Of a DNA stretch of 47,080 nucleotides, positions 42,195 through 47,080 are shown one piece after another. The DNA lies in assembly GCF_030681155.1 (NCBI RefSeq), contig NZ_JAUXXE010000016.1:1-47080 (forward strand). Reading direction: 5' to 3'. The notes beneath the pieces were generated by a model that was not told where the DNA came from, did not search any database, and saw only the letters and a list, made by a program, of their open reading frames with translations. Origin of the DNA: Phenylobacterium sp. (GTDB taxonomy: Bacteria > Pseudomonadota > Alphaproteobacteria > Caulobacterales > Caulobacteraceae). The number at the start of each line of letters is the position of its first letter. Position 1 is the stretch's first letter. The position numbers and the translations under genes were made by a program.

Positions 42195-42465
42195 TGCATG
42201 GGGGACGCTCGCACGGCGCCAAGGAACCATGCCGCAACCAAAAGGAAAGTTTGAACCATTTTGGATGGAAATTCTGCAAACGCGTCGCAATAGCATTCTC
42301 TTCCTAGCCTCACTACATTCTTGTCAGCAGCTCCGCCGATCCGAGTCTGTTGTGCGCTCGGACAGTCAAAATCCGGCGCACAGTTCCCATATTGGGTGAG
42401 GCGGTTGCTGCTCGGCCGGGCACACATATTCCGGGGGTGCCATGACTGGAGGTAGCCGGAGTCAC
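42195..42465. other. Non-coding, locally A+T-richer stretch at the element end
   Basis: Between the AbiEi-like fragment and the LysR gene the sequence is less GC-rich than its surroundings (for example AACCAAAAGGAAAG and TTTTGGATGGAAATT near 42237-42272) and no convincing gene is present. It probably contains the LysR promoter. The short open frames here lack ribosome-binding sites and family resemblance. Confidence 0.5.
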
Positions 42466-42482
42466 AGGAGGAGTTCCGGTCC

Positions 42483-43400
42483 CTGGAAGCACAAATCGAA
42501 CTGAGACATCTGCGTTTTGCGGTCGCCGCTGCGCATTACCGCAGCTTTCGGCGAGCGGCTGAAGCTCTTGGGGTCAAGCAATCGACTCTGAGCCGCGGCA
42601 TTTCGCAATTGGAAGAGCGTCTGGGGGTCGTGTTGTTCGAACGAACCAGCGGGGGCGTCCGGCTGACGACGGCTGGTGCAGAAATATTGCGAACGTCCCG
42701 TCATCTTGTCGAAACGGTCGATCATATGGCCGCGACCGCCAAGGCCATCGGCAGGGGCGAAGCCGGCAGTCTCACGGTGGGATTCTACACCTCTCTGTCG
42801 GCGGGGAACCTGCGGGCCAGCTTGATCGAGTATGCGTCGCGGTTTCCGAAGGTCGAAATCCAGACGTATGAAGGCGCACGCGCATGCCTGTTCGCCGGCG
42901 TCGATGCTGGCCGGCTCGATATCGCCATCGTGACGGGTGATCCGATCTCTCGCGAGGGGAAGGTCATGAGTCTTTGGAGCGAGCGCATCATGGTCGCGCT
43001 GCCCGAAGGTCACCGATTGGCGGGCAACAACATCGTCTATTGGACCGATCTGAAGGACGAGATCTTCCTTTTCAGCCAGCGTGATCCCGGGCCGGAGATC
43101 CAGGACATCTTGCTGGCGAAGCTCGCCGCGCCAGGCGAGCGGCCCAAGGTCATCAGTCACGATGTCACCCGCGAGAACATCAAGAGCCTCGTGGGAGCGG
43201 GCTTCGGCGTCAGCCTGATGTGCGAAGCCTGCGTAGGGGCCTCTTATACAGGCGTAGTCTACCGTGAGGCGCGGGACGGAATCGGCCCGAGCCGGATCAA
43301 CTACGCGGCCTATTGGCAGCGCGACAACGACAATCCGGCGCTGGCGGGTTTCATCAACCTGCTGCAAGAGCGCTATCCCTCGCTGCCTGCAGGCGACTGA
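42483..43400 (+). CDS. LysR-type transcriptional regulator of the conjugative element (CTG start)
   Basis: A 305-residue LysR regulator. The N-terminal winged HTH is complete (IELRHLRFAVAAAHYRSFRR then AAEALGVKQSTLSRGISQLE and LFERTSGGVRLT), and the effector domain follows from about residue 95 (SLTVGFYTSLSAGNLRASLIE ... GAGFGVSLMCEACVGASY). The HTH would be cut by the first TTG (42609); there is no ATG, GTG or TTG upstream before the in-frame stop. CTG 42483 lies 9 nt after AGGAGGAG (42466-42473), so it is the best start. It is convergent with DUF2274, overlapping 28 bp at the 3' ends. Probably regulates transfer genes. Confidence 0.85.
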   Translation: MEAQIELRHLRFAVAAAHYRSFRRAAEALGVKQSTLSRGISQLEERLGVVLFERTSGGVRLTTAGAEILRTSRHLVETVDHMAATAKAIGRGEAGSLTVGFYTSLSAGNLRASLIEYASRFPKVEIQTYEGARACLFAGVDAGRLDIAIVTGDPISREGKVMSLWSERIMVALPEGHRLAGNNIVYWTDLKDEIFLFSQRDPGPEIQDILLAKLAAPGERPKVISHDVTRENIKSLVGAGFGVSLMCEACVGASYTGVVYREARDGIGPSRINYAAYWQRDNDNPALAGFINLLQERYPSLPAGD

Positions 43401-43615
43401 CGCGGCCGGCGCGCCTTCGCGAAGCCGCGATCGGTGGCCATGAATCTCTCCACCATAGGGACGATCAACTTAGCCGGGTCACTTACCGGATGGCCGGTCT
43501 CGCGGGCCAAAATCTCCGCGTAAGCGACCAAGTCGCGATGAACGGTCGCTGGAAATTCGATCACGAGCTTGATCGGTTTGTCGTCGGCGACCACCCCGAG
43601 CTTCAGCTTTGCCAT
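43373..43615 (-). CDS. DUF2274 family protein (Trb cluster accessory)
   Basis: An 80-residue protein (MAKLKLGVVADDKPIKLVIE, then FPATVHRDLVAYAEILARE) with the look of a small ribbon-helix-helix-like protein. It starts one base after the trbI stop. DUF2274 proteins are known almost entirely from this position after trbI in Tn4371-type elements; function is unknown. Its last 28 bp run antisense to the end of the LysR gene. Confidence 0.88.
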   Translation of the reverse strand: MAKLKLGVVADDKPIKLVIEFPATVHRDLVAYAEILARETGHPVSDPAKLIVPMVERFMATDRGFAKARRPRQSPAGSEG

Positions 43616-43616
43616 G

Positions 43617-44843
43617 TCAGCCTCCGTAGGGTTCGAGGACGAGGTCGCGGGTGACGATGACGCGAACGGGGAACCCGGGACGGATCGTCAAGGTCGGGGC
43701 GATGTTCAACTGGCGGCGAACGATCTGCTGACCGGCATCGTTGATGGTGTCCTGCCCGCCGTTGCGGATCGCCTGGATCAGGCGATCGTCGTCGTTGGTG
43801 GCGAGCTCGGCCCCGATGCTCAGCAGCGTGGACAAGCCCGCCGCTTTGGCCAGATCCCACCAGTGATAGTCGACGCCGTCCTGAAGGCCGGCATAACCTT
43901 CGGCATCAGCGCCAGGTTGACGCTCGAGCACGATTGAGCGGCCGTTCGGGAAAATCAGCCGGTTCCAGACCAGCAGCACGCGGTTTTGGCCGAACTGAAC
44001 ATTGTTGTCGTATTGGCCAATGATGCGGGTGCCCTGGGGGACAAGGAGGATGCGACCCGTCGGGCTGTCATAGAGGTTCTCTGTCACTTGCGCGGTGATC
44101 TGGCCCGGAAGATCGGAGCGGATGCCGGTGATGAGCGCGGCGGAGATCACGGCGCCCGCCTGCAGGATGTTCGGCGACGCCGGAGCCGCGATGCGATCGG
44201 GCGCGACGGTGCGCCGATCGGCGGCGGCGTTGAGGAAGGCGTTTTGCCGATCCTGGGCCGTCGGCGTCGCCGGAGGCGGCGCGAGACCGAGCCCGGTGAG
44301 ATTCGGGATGGCCGGGGCTACGGCGCCAGTTGACGCCGCGGGCGCCGGACTGGCCGTGCGGGTCTCGGTCGCGGCGAACAGGCGCGCGGTTCGTGCCGAC
44401 TCCAATTCTTGGAGCCGGCGTTGCTCCTCCGCGCTGAGGCCAGGATTGGGGGCGGCCACGCCTGGCGTGGGAACGGGTTGGCCTCTGTTCTGAGCGCCGA
44501 GCATCGGTCGGCCGAGGTCGCCGGGAAGTGGCGGGCCAAGCTGCGGCACACCGCTATAATCGCGCGGCAGACCGGCGATGCCGTCAGCGGTTGGACGGTT
44601 CTCGGTCGAGTAGAGTTCCTCGTTCGGACGACCGCCATCGCGAGTCTGAAGCGCATAGACGAGCGCGCCGCCGATCCCGACGCTGGCGAGTAGGCCTAGA
44701 CCTGCCAGCACCTTCCGCGACAGGCGGGTGACGCGCGGCGGCTCCGCGCGCAGCCGCATTGGCGCGGGACCGGCAGGCTCGCCGGTCAGCGGCCGGGCCT
44801 CGTCGTCTGGCCCTTCGTCGTTCCGGGGCTCGGACTCGCTCAC
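43617..44843 (-). CDS. trbI: TrbI, type IV secretion core-complex protein (VirB10-like)
   Basis: A 408-residue VirB10 homologue spanning the envelope in the conjugation channel. It has a disordered acidic N-terminus, one TM helix near residues 45-65 (LAGLGLLASVGIGGALVYAL), a Pro-rich linker, and a C-terminal domain with AGAVISAALITGIRSDLPGQ, ITAQVTENLYDSPTGRILLV, PQGTRIIGQYDNNVQFGQNRVLLVWNRLIFPNG and a Gly/Asp-rich antenna (GADAEGYAGLQDGVDYHWW). The start is GTG 44843, overlapping the trbG stop by four bases. Confidence 0.95.
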   Translation of the reverse strand: MSESEPRNDEGPDDEARPLTGEPAGPAPMRLRAEPPRVTRLSRKVLAGLGLLASVGIGGALVYALQTRDGGRPNEELYSTENRPTADGIAGLPRDYSGVPQLGPPLPGDLGRPMLGAQNRGQPVPTPGVAAPNPGLSAEEQRRLQELESARTARLFAATETRTASPAPAASTGAVAPAIPNLTGLGLAPPPATPTAQDRQNAFLNAAADRRTVAPDRIAAPASPNILQAGAVISAALITGIRSDLPGQITAQVTENLYDSPTGRILLVPQGTRIIGQYDNNVQFGQNRVLLVWNRLIFPNGRSIVLERQPGADAEGYAGLQDGVDYHWWDLAKAAGLSTLLSIGAELATNDDDRLIQAIRNGGQDTINDAGQQIVRRQLNIAPTLTIRPGFPVRVIVTRDLVLEPYGG

Positions 44844-45889
44844 GATGCGGGCCTCCCGTCGGTGCGCACGATACGGACGCGCCTCTGGCGGTCACCGGAG
44901 CCAAAGCGCAGTTCGGCGGCCGCGAAGAGCCGGTCGACGATCATGTGATGGCCGCGAACGCGGTAGTTCACCAGCTCGGACGTATTGCCCTCGGGGCCGA
45001 CGACAAAGAGCGGCGGCATCTCGCCCTGGCCGATGCCGCGCGGGAATTCGATGAAGACTTGGCGGCCGTCGTCGAAGGCGCGCAGCGGCCGCCAGGGCGC
45101 GCGGTCCCCATCGATCGCATAGCGGAAGTTGACGTTGGCGAGGTCGACGCCGGATGCGACCGGTTGCGCGGCCTGGGCCTCGGCGTTCTGCCGTCGCAGC
45201 GCGATGAGTTGATCCTGCGGATACTGCCAGGAGACCGAGGCCATGTAGGTCCGCTCGGTCGAACGCAGCTCCATATGGTAGGTGCGCAGGTTCGTGTTGA
45301 TGACGAGGTTGGTCATCAAATCCGGACGGGTCGGCTTGACCAGGATGTGAACCTGCAACGTCGGCCCGGCGCCGCTCTGCGTGTCGCCGATGATCCAGCG
45401 CACCGTGTCGCCGGCTGCGACTGGCCCGGAGCCGACGAGCTGTTCGCCAGGCTGCAGCGCGATGTCAGTGATCTGCCCGACGGCGGTGTAGACCTGATAG
45501 AGGGCGCCTTGCGTGAACGGATAGACCTGCATCGAGTTGATGAAGCCGTTTCGCACGGGCTGGATGCGGGCCGCGGCGTTCGCCTGATTGACGCGTGCCG
45601 TCGGGTCGGTTGGTTCGGGTGTCGATCGGGACGGCTCGACGCGCTGCATTTGTCCGGGCAGCGGCAGCGGCCGCGGTATCTCGACGACGGTCACCGGCGC
45701 GGGCGGATCGACCGTCTGCACCGCTGGCGCGGCGTTGTCGTAGGAGATCTCCGGTGGCGGATTGGTGGTGGCGCAGCCGGCGAGCGCCGTCGTTGCCAGC
45801 ATGAGGATCGGCAATGCTCTTCTGCGCAAAGCCGGGACTGCGGAAATGTGCGAAGCCGGGTTTCCGGCTTTACGGAAAGACGGCTTCAT
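44840..45889 (-). CDS. trbG: TrbG, type IV secretion outer-membrane component (VirB9-like)
   Basis: A 349-residue periplasmic/outer-membrane VirB9 homologue. The N-terminus has a signal with lipobox LAGC (Cys39), so it would be a lipoprotein. Family blocks are YQVYTAVGQITDIALQPGEQ, DTVRWIIGDTQSG, HILVKPTRPDLMTNLVI, TYHMELRSTERTYMASVSWQYP, and the C-terminal VFIEFPRGIGQGEMPPLFVV and RVRGHHMIVDRLF. The ATG at 45889 overlaps the trbF stop (ATGA). Confidence 0.95.
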   Translation of the reverse strand: MKPSFRKAGNPASHISAVPALRRRALPILMLATTALAGCATTNPPPEISYDNAAPAVQTVDPPAPVTVVEIPRPLPLPGQMQRVEPSRSTPEPTDPTARVNQANAAARIQPVRNGFINSMQVYPFTQGALYQVYTAVGQITDIALQPGEQLVGSGPVAAGDTVRWIIGDTQSGAGPTLQVHILVKPTRPDLMTNLVINTNLRTYHMELRSTERTYMASVSWQYPQDQLIALRRQNAEAQAAQPVASGVDLANVNFRYAIDGDRAPWRPLRAFDDGRQVFIEFPRGIGQGEMPPLFVVGPEGNTSELVNYRVRGHHMIVDRLFAAAELRFGSGDRQRRVRIVRTDGRPAS

Positions 45890-46569
45890 TGACCAAGCTC
45901 CCGTGACCAGTTGATTGCGTTGACGTAAATGCCGAGCGGGTTCGCCCTGAGCCGGTCGGCATTGCGCGGGACCTGGACGACGATCGTCAGGATCGCTGTC
46001 CAGCGTTCGGTCGTGGCGAGCTGGCCGTTCTCGTAACGACGTTCGATCCACGCGACGCGGAAGCTGTCCGGGGATGCGCGGATGACGCTGGAGACTTCGA
46101 TGGCGATCTGCTGGCGGCCGACCTTGGTGAAGGGGTCGTTGGCGCGCGCATAGTCATTGAGCGCAGCCGCGCCCCGATCGGTCGTGAAGTCGTAGGCCCG
46201 CAGCCAGTTCTGCCGAACGATGATCGCGTCGGCGGGGATCGAGCGGACCTGCTCGATGAATCGCGCGAGGTGAAAGGCGATCTGGGGGTCGGTCGGGCGA
46301 TAGTCGGCAACAGCCGGCGCCACGGCCTGGGCCTGGCCGAGCCGGTCGACCTGCACCACCCAGGGCACGATCGTGCCGCGCGCCGATTGCCAGACCAGCG
46401 CGGCGGCGAAGCCGGCCGATAGAATCAACGAGCCGAACGCCATGAGCCGCCAGTTCTTCGCCTGGACACGCGAGGCCCCGATGCGCTCGTCCCAGACCTG
46501 CGCAGCGCGCTGGTAAGGCGTCTCGGGTTCGATGGCTTTGCCGTAGTGGGTGGAAGGTCGTTTGAACAT
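45886..46569 (-). CDS. trbF: TrbF, type IV secretion inner-membrane component (VirB8-like)
   Basis: A 227-residue VirB8 homologue with a short cytoplasmic N-terminus (FKRPSTHYGKAIEPETPYQRAAQVWDERIG), one TM helix (MAFGSLILSAGFAAALVW, residues about 43-60) and a periplasmic NTF2-like domain (FIEQVRSIPADAIIVRQNWLRAYDF to NPLGIYVNAINWSREL). The ATG at 46569 overlaps the trbL stop by one base (TGATG). Confidence 0.95.
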   Translation of the reverse strand: MFKRPSTHYGKAIEPETPYQRAAQVWDERIGASRVQAKNWRLMAFGSLILSAGFAAALVWQSARGTIVPWVVQVDRLGQAQAVAPAVADYRPTDPQIAFHLARFIEQVRSIPADAIIVRQNWLRAYDFTTDRGAAALNDYARANDPFTKVGRQQIAIEVSSVIRASPDSFRVAWIERRYENGQLATTERWTAILTIVVQVPRNADRLRANPLGIYVNAINWSRELGQ

Positions 46570-47080
46570 CAGCGGTCCCCTTCGGAGAGATTGACGGAGG
46601 AGCCGCCGCCATGGGCGTCGCCGGAGCGGACGGCGTGGGCAGTGGCCTGGACGGCGTGGGTCACCCGCTGCGAGCGGCGCATGCGCTTCGCCCAGTCCGG
46701 CGGCCCGCCCGCGGGTGAGGTGGCGGTTGAACCGCCACCGTCTCCGGCCGCGTCACCGCCGACCGAACCCATCGTCGAGGAACCGCCGGTGGCTTCGAAC
46801 GCGGCCTTACCGCCGGCATCAAAGCTCGAGCGCATGCTGTCGGTGGCGCGAGAGGCGGCACGGCGGAACGGCGACACGGCCGCGCTACCGCCGGCTCGGG
46901 CGACGCCAGCGAGCCCCGATGCAACGCCGCTGGCGCCCGAATGGCCCGCGGCGCCGAGGCTGTAGGCTGTGGATGCTCCGCCAGCCATTGCGGCGCCGCC
47001 GCGGGCGGCTGCGGCAGCACCTCCGGCAAGGGCGGCACCGCCGGACGCGACCGCGCCGACCGCACCGGCGCCGGCGGCGA
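46569..47080 (-). CDS. trbL: TrbL, type IV secretion membrane channel protein (VirB6-like), C-terminal part
   Basis: Only the C-terminal 170 codons are in the window. They are extremely Gly/Ala/Ser-rich (SLGAAGHSGASGVASGLAGV and similar), then have a short basic stretch WAKRMRRSQRVTHAVQATAHAVRSGDAHGGGS. Low-complexity C-termini of this kind are typical of TrbL/VirB6 proteins, whose polytopic membrane part precedes it; that part should lie beyond the window. The assignment relies on position directly upstream of trbF and this composition. Confidence 0.85.
   Translation of the reverse strand, partial: AAGAGAVGAVASGGAALAGGAAAAARGGAAMAGGASTAYSLGAAGHSGASGVASGLAGVARAGGSAAVSPFRRAASRATDSMRSSFDAGGKAAFEATGGSSTMGSVGGDAAGDGGGSTATSPAGGPPDWAKRMRRSQRVTHAVQATAHAVRSGDAHGGGSSVNLSEGDR

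Larger units (their letters stand above)
41876..47080. mobile_element. Conjugative element segment (Trb-type ICE, one end)
   Basis: From the att-like repeat to the window end, gene content switches from housekeeping to conjugation: an AbiEi-like fragment, a LysR regulator, DUF2274 and trbI-trbG-trbF-trbL on the minus strand with end-to-end overlaps. The order trbL-trbF-trbG-trbI-DUF2274 is that of Tn4371-like integrative conjugative elements. Integrase, relaxase (virD2/traI-like) and coupling protein are not in the window; they should lie to the right. Confidence 0.75.

Noticed and set aside
44759..45892. Plus-strand 377-codon frame opposite trbG
   Set aside because: Antisense shadow of trbG; the minus-strand genes overlap neatly with trbI and trbF.

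Overview
The window is high-GC, densely packed chromosomal DNA from an alphaproteobacterium, most likely a Caulobacteraceae member (Caulobacter/Phenylobacterium type). The evidence is a fliX/flgI/flgJ/flbY-like flagellar locus with CtrA-like and sigma-54-like sites, a LexA box of the alphaproteobacterial form GTTC-N7-GTTC, TonB-dependent receptors, many ATGA/GTGA gene overlaps and frequent GTG/TTG starts. The last 5 kb is part of an integrated conjugative element.

Layout. 1-6752 (minus): the 5' two thirds of uvrA with a LexA box, an enoyl-CoA hydratase, an M19 dipeptidase, and an ada / 2OG-Fe(II) oxygenase / DUF1203 operon. 6939-9911: an ABC-F ATPase whose start looks frame-disrupted, then a type II lumazine synthase gene with an upstream FMN riboswitch and a Shine-Dalgarno-sequestering hairpin, co-transcribed with a PaaI-type thioesterase. 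9912-12991: flbY-like, flgJ and flgI genes divergent from fliX, followed by dksA with a textbook terminator. 13098-18791: a TonB-dependent receptor immediately followed by an aminotransferase with a Tat-like signal, then nadE and a GNAT gene. 18835-23480: a beta-barrel protein, a LOG-family protein, a lipoprotein, an Atm1-type ABC exporter and a small unknown protein. 23501-30978: an RND pump with its adaptor, divergent from a glyoxalase I/SDR pair, then an FAD oxidoreductase.

31077-34786 is a four-gene overlapping cluster: an ArnT-like integral membrane glycosyltransferase, a lipoprotein, a GT2 transferase with membrane tail, and an EmrE-like four-helix protein. It looks like a polyprenyl-phosphate-sugar glycosylation system for an unknown acceptor. 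A long inverted repeat covers the ribosome-binding region of its first gene. 35323-38194 holds the complete EF-P modification set: epmB and epmA, divergent from efp, whose product has Lys34 in a PGKG loop. 38214-41594: a DMT exporter divergent from a MocR regulator with an inverted repeat between them, a GIY-YIG-like protein and a Tat-exported cyclophilin.

41697-41772 is tRNA-Asn(GTT). A 16-bp repeat of its 3' end plus flank recurs at 41876, where foreign DNA begins: an AbiEi-like HTH fragment, a LysR regulator with an apparent CTG start, DUF2274, and trbI-trbG-trbF-trbL of a Trb-type (Tn4371-like) conjugation apparatus that runs off the window. No CRISPR array, rRNA or insertion sequence was seen.
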